This document shows positions 35,350-43,300 of a stretch of DNA of 64,000 nt, piece by piece (the stretch's first letter is position 1; each line of letters opens with the position of its first letter). The notes beneath the pieces were generated by a model. That model was not told the DNA's origin and did not search any database. It worked only from the letters and a program-made list of their open reading frames with translations. Made by a program: the position numbers and the translations under genes. The stretch covers positions 1 to 64,000 of the forward strand of contig NZ_BJMS01000014.1 of the NCBI RefSeq assembly GCF_006539285.1. Direction: 5' to 3'. The DNA comes from Sporolactobacillus inulinus. GTDB taxonomy: Bacteria > Bacillota > Bacilli > Bacillales > Sporolactobacillaceae.

Positions 35350-36457
35350 GCTTACTCGCCCCTTGAATAATTGATTTAATGGTTGACATAATTGTTTCTT
35401 CCTGCCCATTTTTTAGTGTTCTTGGATCTATAGAAAGAATCCCTTGATCAATAAAATGATGTCTTACATAAATAGCAGGGTTGTGCTCAATTAAACGTTT
35501 ATTGATTTGTTTCGCTGTTATTTTTGTGACTTTTGAGTGAACCTTAATTTGTGCCCGATAGATTTCTCTGCCGGCATCATCTTTTGTTACCGTACAACTT
35601 AAACCGTCGATTCTGTCTAATACATTGCAAAGGTAGGTCATGCTCGCAATTTGCTCCTTGACATGATGATTCTTATTGCGATACTCACGCAGAGCAATCG
35701 CTAATCCTGCCAAGTTTTCTTTACCTATTTTCATCGCTCGTCCAATACCTTTATACTGTTCTCGTGCAGCAATCATATATTGAGATTTACCAGCCATGAA
35801 TCCTGAAGTTGGTCCCTCAATTGCTTTCCCGCCACTGTAAAGCACAATATCAACACCTAAAGCAATGTATTTTCTTAAATCCTCTTCCGCAGCTGCATCC
35901 ATGATCAGCGGGAGACAATGTTTATGTGCCAGCGCCACCATTGTTTCCAACGACTGTCCCTGTTCTTGCAATACGTGATGAGATTTAACAAACATCAATG
36001 CAGCCGTTCGCTCATTGATGGCTTCTTCAATATGTTCATACGCAACAACATTTGAGGCGCCAACCTCGATTACCTTTCCACCACCAAGTCGAATCATTTG
36101 TACTTCGCTGCCACCATAATTTATAACATGACCTTTTTGAATGATAATCTCATTTTTTAACCCTTCTGTATTCGGAATTCGTTCGATGAGAGGTAACTTT
36201 CCTTCTGTAATGATCGCAGCAACCGCGATGGCTATTCCTGCTGAGGCACTGCATGTCGGACAGCCATCTTCTGCACCTGTCTCCTCTGCGATTACTCTGC
36301 TAACAGCATTAATCATCTGTTCAATTTCAACAAAGTTTTGTGTACCATCTTTTACCGCTTCTGCAACAGTAGGACTCGCTGTTGAAACTCCTATAGCTGT
36401 CATTTTTCCACTCGCATTAATTACATGTTTTAAATTCAGTTTATCTAATAATTCCAT
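35342..36457 (-). CDS. dgaE: DgaE-family PLP-dependent ammonia lyase (SelA-like fold)
   Basis: 371-residue PLP enzyme of the SelA-like group. DgaE removes water and ammonia from D-glucosaminate 6-phosphate to give 2-dehydro-3-deoxy-6-phosphogluconate. The probable PLP Lys is Lys211 in LYSGGKAIEGPTSGF, and Asp187 in LIMDAAAEEDL should bind the pyridine nitrogen. The GCPTCSASAGIAIAVAA block and NYGGSEVQMIRLGGG are typical of the family. The ATG follows GTGAGGTG. The gene starts nine bases after the DUF4310 stop and overlaps the aldolase start, so an amino-sugar-acid phosphate is the predicted intermediate of the operon. Confidence 0.88.
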   Translation of the reverse strand: MELLDKLNLKHVINASGKMTAIGVSTASPTVAEAVKDGTQNFVEIEQMINAVSRVIAEETGAEDGCPTCSASAGIAIAVAAIITEGKLPLIERIPNTEGLKNEIIIQKGHVINYGGSEVQMIRLGGGKVIEVGASNVVAYEHIEEAINERTAALMFVKSHHVLQEQGQSLETMVALAHKHCLPLIMDAAAEEDLRKYIALGVDIVLYSGGKAIEGPTSGFMAGKSQYMIAAREQYKGIGRAMKIGKENLAGLAIALREYRNKNHHVKEQIASMTYLCNVLDRIDGLSCTVTKDDAGREIYRAQIKVHSKVTKITAKQINKRLIEHNPAIYVRHHFIDQGILSIDPRTLKNGQEETIMSTIKSIIQGASKHD

Positions 36458-36466
36458 GATGGCACC

Positions 36467-37180
36467 TCACTTGATTCCAATGGGGAAGAATATTCCAAGA
36501 ACCATCGCTCCTAATATTGCACCTCCAGCTACTGGCTTCTTCCAAAAATAAAAAATGGCCGCACCAGTGATGGAACCAAATCCAATTGGAATAGAAGCAG
36601 AGCAAGCACTTAGTACGATGAGTGGGCCAAGAAATTTTCCAGACAGGTTCCCTGCACCCATCATCACATCCGCACCGAATGTTGAATTCGAACTACCAAC
36701 CGTGAATTTTCTGATTCCAATAATAATATATCCCACAACAAGACCAAGAATTGATCCAGTAATCAAAGCAAGCGGGAAGTTTTCTAATGGCAGTTTAAAA
36801 TTGACAGCTAACATTAATGCAGGAATGCCTACACCTAATCCAGTTAAAATTGATCCACCTAAATCCAATATACCAACGAGTGAGCCTTCCAAAATTCGTG
36901 CAAATAAAAAACTTGTGCCGAATGCTGCGGCAGCCCCAAATCCACCACCAGCGATTCCTGCCTGTAACAAAGCAATAACGGCTACTTCATTAAATGCACC
37001 AACATGATAAACGTAGTACATATGCGTGCCGGCAAAGACTCCTGCAGAAATAAGACTCACAAAAATCGGAAACGACCAATCTGCAAACCAAAAACCTTTT
37101 TCAGCATTTTGTGACTCATTACTGGTAGAATCAATATGACTTTTCACTTCTTCACTATGTTTTTCATTCATTTCATCCAT
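36467..37180 (-). CDS. DUF4310-family membrane protein
   Basis: 237-residue integral membrane protein with about six helices after a hydrophilic N-terminal 30 residues. Glycine/alanine-rich helices such as AGIAGGGFGAAAAFGTSFLFA and MMGAGNLSGKFLGPL look like transport channel elements. It belongs to the group annotated only as DUF4310, which always appears with DUF4311, DUF4312 and SFCGS proteins. Its ATG overlaps the DUF4311 stop by one base, and it precedes dgaE by nine bases. I infer a membrane subunit of a substrate uptake system; no function is established. Confidence 0.85.
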   Translation of the reverse strand: MDEMNEKHSEEVKSHIDSTSNESQNAEKGFWFADWSFPIFVSLISAGVFAGTHMYYVYHVGAFNEVAVIALLQAGIAGGGFGAAAAFGTSFLFARILEGSLVGILDLGGSILTGLGVGIPALMLAVNFKLPLENFPLALITGSILGLVVGYIIIGIRKFTVGSSNSTFGADVMMGAGNLSGKFLGPLIVLSACSASIPIGFGSITGAAIFYFWKKPVAGGAILGAMVLGIFFPIGIK

Positions 37181-37965
37181 TATTTACCACCCGCTCCCAT
37201 CATTTGATGTAACCCTTGCAGCCAACCAGGAACACCTAATTTAAATTGTTGTAAGAGTGTTAGATCGAATCCTCTGAAAAAACCGCTGAGAACAAAAAGA
37301 ATGATGACCGAAACAAAGAGTGTTGTCGTTAGTCGACCCCATCCATTTTCATCAACACCTTTGCCAATCAAAATACCCAAAACAACCCCCGGAACTGCGT
37401 TTCCCATGATTAGATGCGCCAACCCGCCAAAGATTGTTCCATACACCCCAGTTCGCTTTCCAGCATCGAGTGCAGCCAACCAGAAGAGCACAGGCATAAC
37501 CGGATTAATCAACAAATTGGCAGCTGGGACAAGTACCTTGATCGCAATAGCCTGAAGCGATTGCGGAATAGCAGCGGATGTAAGATTCAGAAAAGAAACA
37601 ACAATAATACCAACAACCATACCTGAGATAGCCATCTTTTTAGGATTATGTAAGGTTGTCTCAATCGGCTTTCCCTTTCTGCACCAAACAGCGGCTGCCC
37701 AGTTTGGGATAATCCGATGAGAGACATCCTGACTAAAGGTTCCTGCACCTACCGCTGAAGCCCATGCATTGAAAAAGAACCCTAGTCCAAAAGAAAAATG
37801 ACTTGCCGAATCACCTGCACAGGCATTGAGTTCGCCAAGAGTTCGGAAGGAACCCATTCCTTGTACAGTCGGTGCATGAAACATTCGAGCAGCTCCTGCA
37901 CCAGCTGCGAACCCTACCAATCCACCAATAATGATTGATTCAATAAGGATTAACGTAAGTGTCAT
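37180..37965 (-). CDS. DUF4311-family membrane protein
   Basis: 261-residue membrane protein with about six helices. Features include a glycine-rich first helix (IIIGGLVGFAAGAGAARMF), the conserved loop GELNACAGDSASHFSFGLGFF and a helix pair ending GNAVPGVVLGILIGKGV. Its first four bases overlap the end of the DUF4312 gene (ATGA) and its stop overlaps the DUF4310 start, so it is stoichiometrically coupled to both. I take it as the second membrane component of the putative uptake complex. The acidic/polar loop with Asn, Cys and Asp is a candidate substrate site, purely from inspection. Confidence 0.85.
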   Translation of the reverse strand: MTLTLILIESIIIGGLVGFAAGAGAARMFHAPTVQGMGSFRTLGELNACAGDSASHFSFGLGFFFNAWASAVGAGTFSQDVSHRIIPNWAAAVWCRKGKPIETTLHNPKKMAISGMVVGIIVVSFLNLTSAAIPQSLQAIAIKVLVPAANLLINPVMPVLFWLAALDAGKRTGVYGTIFGGLAHLIMGNAVPGVVLGILIGKGVDENGWGRLTTTLFVSVIILFVLSGFFRGFDLTLLQQFKLGVPGWLQGLHQMMGAGGK

Positions 37966-38315
37966 TGTTCTCCTCCAATTTTATTGACTATTTTCTTTAG
38001 ATTCTTCTTCTGTTCATCCATTTTGAGAACAAATGGGATTTTACCGACCTCTAATAGAGATACGTTTACCTCTACTTCAAGTACTACATGGAAGATTGAA
38101 CGTGTTCTTCGAAAAAAAAACAAAAGAAATCGTTCAGTAAACTGTTTCTCAGTCGCTTGAATAACAGTTACATCAAAAGGTTCAATGCGAAGAATCATGC
38201 TGTCCGGGAACTTTTTCATTACTGTCTTTTGAATTTTATACAAGGCTTTATTTATTGCTGTTTGTTTTGAATCACCTTTCCCTTCAACACGAATGTTTGA
38301 ACGAAACATATTCAT
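37962..38315 (-). CDS. DUF4312-family protein
   Basis: 117-residue basic, mostly soluble protein. It shows alternating strands and helices (MILRIEPFDVTVIQATEKQF) and an Arg/Phe-rich segment RFLLFFFRRTRSIFHVVLEVEV that could touch the membrane. There is no catalytic motif I recognise. AGGAGG lies eight bases before the ATG, three bases after the SFCGS stop, and the gene overlaps DUF4311 by ATGA. It is always found with DUF4310/4311/SFCGS, so a peripheral or regulatory subunit of the same complex is likely. Confidence 0.83.
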   Translation of the reverse strand: MNMFRSNIRVEGKGDSKQTAINKALYKIQKTVMKKFPDSMILRIEPFDVTVIQATEKQFTERFLLFFFRRTRSIFHVVLEVEVNVSLLEVGKIPFVLKMDEQKKNLKKIVNKIGGEQ

Positions 38316-38318
38316 CTC

Positions 38319-38684
38319 TCATTCCTCCTTAATCGTTTTATAGGCAAGTGTAATACGCTTTCCTAGTTCCTCAACGTCATTAAAACCAAATCCCAATGCT
38401 TTTTTCCCTTGCTTTACAGCGGTTTCTCCTTCCTCAATTGAGAGCATGCCGTATTGCGCCGGATACCCATACTTGTTTTGAGCAGTAATCGCACCAGCAC
38501 CACCACTTCCACAAAATGAGATCCCCAAATCAGCTTTATTTTTGTACATAATGTCCCCAAGACGCATATCTGCTCCTACTCCTGGAATCAGGATTGCAGT
38601 TCCTCCTGCCTTTTGCACACCTTTTGCTACATTTTGACCTTTGCCGAGCCGATCACCAATTACAACAACAATCTTTTCTGCCAT
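38319..38684 (-). CDS. SFCGS-family glycine-rich protein
   Basis: 121-residue soluble protein named for its motif GISFCGSGGAGAITAQNKYG. It begins with a beta strand and glycine loop (KIVVVIGDRLGKGQNVAKG) that resembles the start of PTS IIB-type Rossmann-like domains. The Cys in SFCGSGG sits in a loop and could be a phosphate-carrying or ligand residue, but this is inference. The start is the ATG nine bases after AAGGAA, one base past the PRD stop; a longer upstream frame overlaps the PRD gene. E. coli YhfU-like proteins appear related. Confidence 0.82.
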   Translation of the reverse strand: MAEKIVVVIGDRLGKGQNVAKGVQKAGGTAILIPGVGADMRLGDIMYKNKADLGISFCGSGGAGAITAQNKYGYPAQYGMLSIEEGETAVKQGKKALGFGFNDVEELGKRITLAYKTIKEE

Positions 38685-38685
38685 T

Positions 38686-39045
38686 TTATACATTTCCTTT
38701 CGATTGTTCCGTTTCAACATTTTCAAAATGGATCGATAACAAATACTTTTCGTCATCATTTAAGCCATTGATTAAATGACAAATACTAGCTGCCAATTCC
38801 AAATTATGTTCAGATATTTCGGAAAAAAGATCTTTGTTTTCAACAACTATTGCATTCTTGCTTATACTCCTTTGAATCATGCCGGATACATGTGAAGCAA
38901 TACCCAGTAATTGAGTCTGGTTTAAAATAATAGATCTTGCTTGCAAACAACGTTTAATTTCATTAATAATTCGATCAAAAAGAATAGTGTCACCACTTCG
39001 TTTAGAAAATTCATAATACCTAACTTTCCAATCATTTTCGGTCAT
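38686..39045 (-). CDS. free-standing PRD-domain protein
   Basis: 119-residue protein consisting of a single PTS regulation domain. The two conserved histidine positions appear as ASHVSGMIQRS and LLSIHFENVE. Normally such domains are built into BglG/LevR/Mga-type regulators, where phosphorylation at His by HPr or EII controls activity. Here it lacks any DNA- or RNA-binding domain. Its ATG overlaps the amidohydrolase stop (ATGA). It may act as a phosphorylation-sensing switch or partner for the uptake complex or for the large regulator encoded upstream. Confidence 0.85.
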   Translation of the reverse strand: MTENDWKVRYYEFSKRSGDTILFDRIINEIKRCLQARSIILNQTQLLGIASHVSGMIQRSISKNAIVVENKDLFSEISEHNLELAASICHLINGLNDDEKYLLSIHFENVETEQSKGNV

Positions 39046-40172
39046 AATTGATACACCGCCCGTCCAGATCGTATCGTCATGAATGGTGTGATGACCTGGT
39101 GACAGAGAAGTTCATTACCATTTGAATCAAAAAATGATGTTGGATTTTGTTTAACATCAAATAACGTGACATCCGCACGTGTACCATATTGAAAAGTGCC
39201 TTGTTCTTTTAAATTGAGTGCTTTTCTTGATCTCGAAGTTACAGACTGAACAACGAATGGCAATGAAAAGCCTAACTCTAACAGCTTTGACATTGTTGTC
39301 ATTAAGCTACCTACAGGTTTTTGAATATTTTTATCATAAGCATCCGTACTACTTGTAAAGTTGTAACAGTATTGTTTCTTAAAATAGCGCATCGTTTGAT
39401 AATTAAAACTGTCCGATCCATGACCGATGTCGAAAAGCACACCACGTTTCAAGGCTTCCAGCGCTTCGGGAATCAACAAATGATGCTCATTTAATATTCC
39501 ATGCTCCTTTCCGTGAAAAGCATGAGTGACAATGTCTCCCTTTTTGAGTAATGGGAAAATATCCGGTAAGTACGGAGGAGGATTTCCGATATGTACCATA
39601 ATGGGTACGCCAAGTTTATCAGCCAATTTTCTAGCATGCACAAGTGGCTTAACATCTTGGTCTTTTGTAACTGATCGGCTCATTCGTGCTTTGATTCCCA
39701 CAAGTGATTTTTCGTTCATGAAAATTTCTTGCGCTTCTTCAATATTCATCAGATCTTCAGGATCTGCCAGTTCACTTAGATTTCTAGTTAAGCCCTTCTT
39801 AGCAATATTTAAGAAAGCCAAAACCTCGGTCTTATGGTTACGAATGACATGATCACGAAAAGCATCGAACACATCAAATCCGGAACTACCGGCATCGACA
39901 ATGGTTGTAACTCCTTGAGTAATACCAACACGATCTGCATCAATGCTGATTTTCGCATGCTCATTGAAAACATGAACATGAAGATCAATAAATCCTGGCG
40001 ACACATAATGATTTTCTGCATTAATGACTGTTGTCGTAGAGGTATCAAGCTGATGAGCGGGAACAAAAACGCCATTGCGTATTCCAATATCTTTTTTTAC
40101 AATTCCCAATTCCGGTTTATCCGGATCAATTACTTGTCCACCGATGATTATGACATCATTAGTCGTTAACAT
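39042..40172 (-). CDS. amidohydrolase/deacetylase-family metallohydrolase (cog3964 type)
   Basis: 376-residue amidohydrolase-superfamily enzyme. Metal ligands are His65 and His67 (DLHVHVF), a probable carboxylated Lys161 (LVGIKARMS), further His in VPIMVHIGNPPPYL and VTHAFHGKEHG, and Asp in TSSTDAYD. Members are often misannotated as adenine deaminase or dihydroorotase; relatives tested hydrolyse acyl ester or amide bonds. In this operon a deacylation step before DgaE is plausible, such as removal of an acetyl group from an acylated amino-sugar acid. GAAGG lies seven bases before the ATG, 14 bases after the regulator stop. Confidence 0.88.
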   Translation of the reverse strand: MLTTNDVIIIGGQVIDPDKPELGIVKKDIGIRNGVFVPAHQLDTSTTTVINAENHYVSPGFIDLHVHVFNEHAKISIDADRVGITQGVTTIVDAGSSGFDVFDAFRDHVIRNHKTEVLAFLNIAKKGLTRNLSELADPEDLMNIEEAQEIFMNEKSLVGIKARMSRSVTKDQDVKPLVHARKLADKLGVPIMVHIGNPPPYLPDIFPLLKKGDIVTHAFHGKEHGILNEHHLLIPEALEALKRGVLFDIGHGSDSFNYQTMRYFKKQYCYNFTSSTDAYDKNIQKPVGSLMTTMSKLLELGFSLPFVVQSVTSRSRKALNLKEQGTFQYGTRADVTLFDVKQNPTSFFDSNGNELLCHQVITPFMTIRSGRAVYQL

Positions 40173-40185
40173 AATAGTACCTTCT

Positions 40186-42018
40186 TTATTTACAAAAATA
40201 TTGAAGCAAAGCCAAAAATTCAGACTCTTGAAGAAATAATTGATTCTTTTCCAGTACCTTTTTCAATTTGATTATCAATTCGTCACTTATCTCAGGATCG
40301 ATTTCAGTTCCAACTAAATCATATTGTTTGTTATAAAAATAGCGATTTACCATGAGCAGAATATGGAGAAACAACCCTTTTTGTCGCGTCTTGTGCAGCT
40401 GAACTGATAATTCCTCAACTATTTGATCGTACACCTCAAAACCTTTTAGTATGATTTCCTCTGTCATTGCTTCACCTGATCTCGGAATAGTGACGATATC
40501 ATCTGGAACAGATAACGCACGATCAGCCGGTATCTCGTCTAAAATTTGATCAACTTTTTCCTGAATCATTTGATAATCAATGTCCTGAGGCAATGTGGAA
40601 ATTACAATAACCTGTTTTGATGTCTCAATCGGAAAGATGCTAATGATCAGGTCAATATTATATTCCCTGCACATACGCTCAACATCCATGATGGAACAGT
40701 AAGCAACCATTTGAACATTGGTAATATGTGTTTCAAGCCGATGTTTAATCAGACGCGCAACACCTCTACCTGTTGAGCAAACATAAAGGGCACGGACTTT
40801 TTTTGCCACTGTTTTCATTTCTTCGTAGGAAACAATGAAATGCAGCACAATGAGCGAAACAAAAGATTCTTGAACAATCTGCTCATTCGAGATAAATTTT
40901 TCACAAGCTTGATAGACATGTTGAAAAAGGAGCGGATGCTGCTGTTTTATTTCTAGATTCATAGGATTAAAATCATTGCTTGATAATTGATTCTTGCCCA
41001 TGCGAAGTGACAAATGCGCAAAAAGATTATCGTGAAGTTTAGAGTCATTTGCAAACGGTAAATTTTCTTTTTCAGATACAAATTGAATGATCTGTTCCGT
41101 TAATTCAAAAGGATCAATGATTATATTATTAAAGTTCAATTTACCAAAACAGTACGTGTATTCATTTTCTAGTAATGGGAATGATAAATCATGGTATACA
41201 TTTTCGACTATATCCACTATTTTGAGATCATAACCACCATCCAGTTTGGTACGATCAAGAAGCTGATAACCGCCCATTGTATAACCAAGTTGCATCCTCT
41301 TTAGCGAAATCGTCATTCGAAGGATCAAGGTAAGAATATCTGTTTTATTTTTTGATTCAAAAACACCCTCATCAAAATAGTGAGATACTCTTTTCTCTAC
41401 AATTTTATAGATTGCATGAATTTGCTGATCAAGCATGTGGTAAAAGTGATAACTATCTCCATTACCCATAATTCCTTCCGTTAGTCGATAAACCTCATAA
41501 TTATTCATGCTTTCCATAATTAAATGCTCCAGCATTCGGCGAACACGAATTTCTTCACCAACTAATGAATATCCTTGTCTCTTAATTCTTAGTAACTCAA
41601 CCCCCCATCGTCTTGCAGAATCAGATACCTTCCTAATATCGTTCAATATTGTGTTTCGACTGACCGTAAATTCATTGGCAATATTTTCTGCTGTAATTGC
41701 ACGATTGCTGAACCCCAAGAAAACAAGGCTTCGATTTACTCTTGTTTCCTGATTGGAGTATAATTGTGTGTGCTCCAATTTAAATAATTCATTTCTCAAT
41801 TCAAGTAATTTTTTGGGTTCACATTCAATCCAATATCCTTTTCTCGGTTGAACAATCAGTTGTACCCCATGCTCATTGAACCAATTTTTAATCTTTTTAA
41901 GATCATATTTAATAGTTCGGAGACTTACCTGATATTCATTTGCCAAGATTTTTGCATTAATGACAGTCGATGAATTAAGTATCTGATTCAAAATTTGAAG
42001 TCCTCTAACACCTAACAT
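40186..42018 (-). CDS. PRD-containing transcriptional regulator (BglG/Mga-like)
   Basis: 610-residue regulator. Two N-terminal helix-turn-helix segments (about 4-55 and 100-140, with NEFTVSRNTILNDIRK) are followed by two PRD regions (about 185-290 and 300-400; His335 in FAHLSLRMGK), then a IIB-like domain (about 405-500) with Cys414 in YVCSTGRG. The last 80 residues do not look like a canonical IIA domain. The preferred start is the ATG seven bases after GGGAG; the ATG eleven codons earlier has no ribosome site. It probably activates the operon that follows in response to PTS phosphorylation and substrate. Upstream inverted repeats are listed separately. Confidence 0.9.
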   Translation of the reverse strand: MLGVRGLQILNQILNSSTVINAKILANEYQVSLRTIKYDLKKIKNWFNEHGVQLIVQPRKGYWIECEPKKLLELRNELFKLEHTQLYSNQETRVNRSLVFLGFSNRAITAENIANEFTVSRNTILNDIRKVSDSARRWGVELLRIKRQGYSLVGEEIRVRRMLEHLIMESMNNYEVYRLTEGIMGNGDSYHFYHMLDQQIHAIYKIVEKRVSHYFDEGVFESKNKTDILTLILRMTISLKRMQLGYTMGGYQLLDRTKLDGGYDLKIVDIVENVYHDLSFPLLENEYTYCFGKLNFNNIIIDPFELTEQIIQFVSEKENLPFANDSKLHDNLFAHLSLRMGKNQLSSNDFNPMNLEIKQQHPLLFQHVYQACEKFISNEQIVQESFVSLIVLHFIVSYEEMKTVAKKVRALYVCSTGRGVARLIKHRLETHITNVQMVAYCSIMDVERMCREYNIDLIISIFPIETSKQVIVISTLPQDIDYQMIQEKVDQILDEIPADRALSVPDDIVTIPRSGEAMTEEIILKGFEVYDQIVEELSVQLHKTRQKGLFLHILLMVNRYFYNKQYDLVGTEIDPEISDELIIKLKKVLEKNQLFLQESEFLALLQYFCK

Positions 42019-42094
42019 CTGCCCACTCCCATGGTTTATCCTGAACTTCATAAATAGTATAAGAAATCAGTTATTTTAAGAAAAGACAAAGTTC

Positions 42095-42113
42095 TTGCAC
42101 ATGACTAGTGCAA
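42095..42113. promoter_or_regulatory. inverted repeat TTGCAC-N7-GTGCAA upstream of the PRD regulator
   Basis: Perfect 6-bp arms with a 7-base spacer, 77 bases before the regulator start. It could be an operator or part of a promoter. It lies in otherwise AT-rich sequence. Confidence 0.45.
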
Positions 42114-42132
42114 CTCAAGCCTATGTATGTTA

Positions 42133-42289
42133 GATTTTATCACATCATCAAATAAAACATATATTAAAATAGTTCGCATATTTCTCGATTTCCGACCAAT
42201 TATCGAACATATTTATACAAACAGATATATTTTTTTGCATTTTATCGGTGCAAAACGAAATCAATAGTGCTTAATCATGTGATAAAATC
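42133..42289. promoter_or_regulatory. paired 13-base inverted repeats upstream of the PRD regulator
   Basis: GATTTTATCACAT at 42133-42145 and its exact complement ATGTGATAAAATC at 42277-42289, 131 bases apart. Both match perfectly over 13 bases. They may be two binding sites for one regulator acting over a loop. Confidence 0.55.
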
Positions 42290-42414
42290 AGTGTTTATGA
42301 ATCTAATAATAAATTTTATACCGACAAAGGAATCGAAACTAAAGAGATATTTCTGAGCATGGCCAAGTTATGTGTGTCCAATCTTTTTCCTTTCCGTCTT
42401 GTTGCAACATATTT

Positions 42415-42452
42415 TAAAAAACCTCAGCACCAATTAGAGGCTGAGGTTTTCC
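42415..42452. terminator. terminator of the APH/aminotransferase operon
   Basis: AACCTCAGC and GCTGAGGTT form a 9-bp stem with A-run and T-run on the two sides (bidirectional). It lies about 45 bases beyond the SDR stop codon. Confidence 0.85.
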
Positions 42453-42497
42453 TTCTTTCGAATCACATTATTTGTTATTAATAATATGGACTATTTC

Positions 42498-43262
42498 TTA
42501 GAGAGCACTTAGATTCTCCGGAATGGTTTGTCCCCCATCAACAACAAGTGTTTGTCCAGTAATATAATCTGCCTCTTCAGAAGCAAGAAAAAGGACAGCA
42601 TGAGCTATATCGGCAGGCGTTCCCAGTCTTTTTAATGGAATTGAACTGGCCATTTGGGATAAATAATCTTCACCCAACTCGGCCAAGCCCTCTGTCATGA
42701 TATTTCCCGGTAAAACAGCATTAATGGTAATGTTGTTGGAAGCGAGTTCCAAAGCTGCACTTCTCATAAACCCTAACTGTGCTGCTTTGCTGGCGCCATA
42801 ATGAGAAAAGCCTTTATATCCAGTAATTGCCCCGGTTATCGATGAGGTGATGACCACTCTGCCATGAGGAGATTCTCTCAAATAAGGGAGACAATATTTC
42901 ACAAGAGAAAAGGTACCGCGAACATTGGTATCCATGACCTCAGACCATTCTTGATCACTAATCTCCTCCAATAGTGTTGTTGGAAAAACGCCTGCATTTG
43001 GACATACAATATCTATTTTTCCATAATAGTCGGCAACAGCACCAGCAGCTTTCTTTATAGAGTAACTATCACTCACATCTCCAGAGAAAAATTTTGCACT
43101 ACCACCATTTTTCGTTAGTTTATCAATAGTCGCTGGCACACTATGTCGGGAAATAATCGCAACATTTGCTCCATGTGCTGCGAACGCTTCGGCAATTCCC
43201 AAACCAATTCCTTTTGTCGCACCTGTAATCAAAACGGTTTTCTTATTGAATGAATAAGACAT
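42498..43262 (-). CDS. SDR-family oxidoreductase
   Basis: 254-residue classical short-chain dehydrogenase. The cofactor motif is LITGATKGIGLGIAEAFAAHG, with NAGVFP, the catalytic Ser in VITSSITGAITG and YGASK containing the catalytic Tyr and Lys. It resembles FabG-type 3-oxoacyl reductases, as many catabolic SDRs do. It is the last gene of the permease/kinase/aminotransferase operon, and probably reduces or oxidises the aldehyde or ketone made by the PLP enzyme. AAGGGG precedes the ATG by seven bases. Confidence 0.92.
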   Translation of the reverse strand: MSYSFNKKTVLITGATKGIGLGIAEAFAAHGANVAIISRHSVPATIDKLTKNGGSAKFFSGDVSDSYSIKKAAGAVADYYGKIDIVCPNAGVFPTTLLEEISDQEWSEVMDTNVRGTFSLVKYCLPYLRESPHGRVVITSSITGAITGYKGFSHYGASKAAQLGFMRSAALELASNNITINAVLPGNIMTEGLAELGEDYLSQMASSIPLKRLGTPADIAHAVLFLASEEADYITGQTLVVDGGQTIPENLSAL

Positions 43263-43300
43263 TATGGTGCCCCTTTCAATCCTAGTTAGAAATACATCGG

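Larger units (their letters stand above)
42019..42497. other. AT-rich control region between two operons
   Basis: About 480 bases. The right part holds the terminator of the SDR operon, the centre the inverted repeats, and the left part the regulator promoter. No protein-coding frame is evident. Confidence 0.6.
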
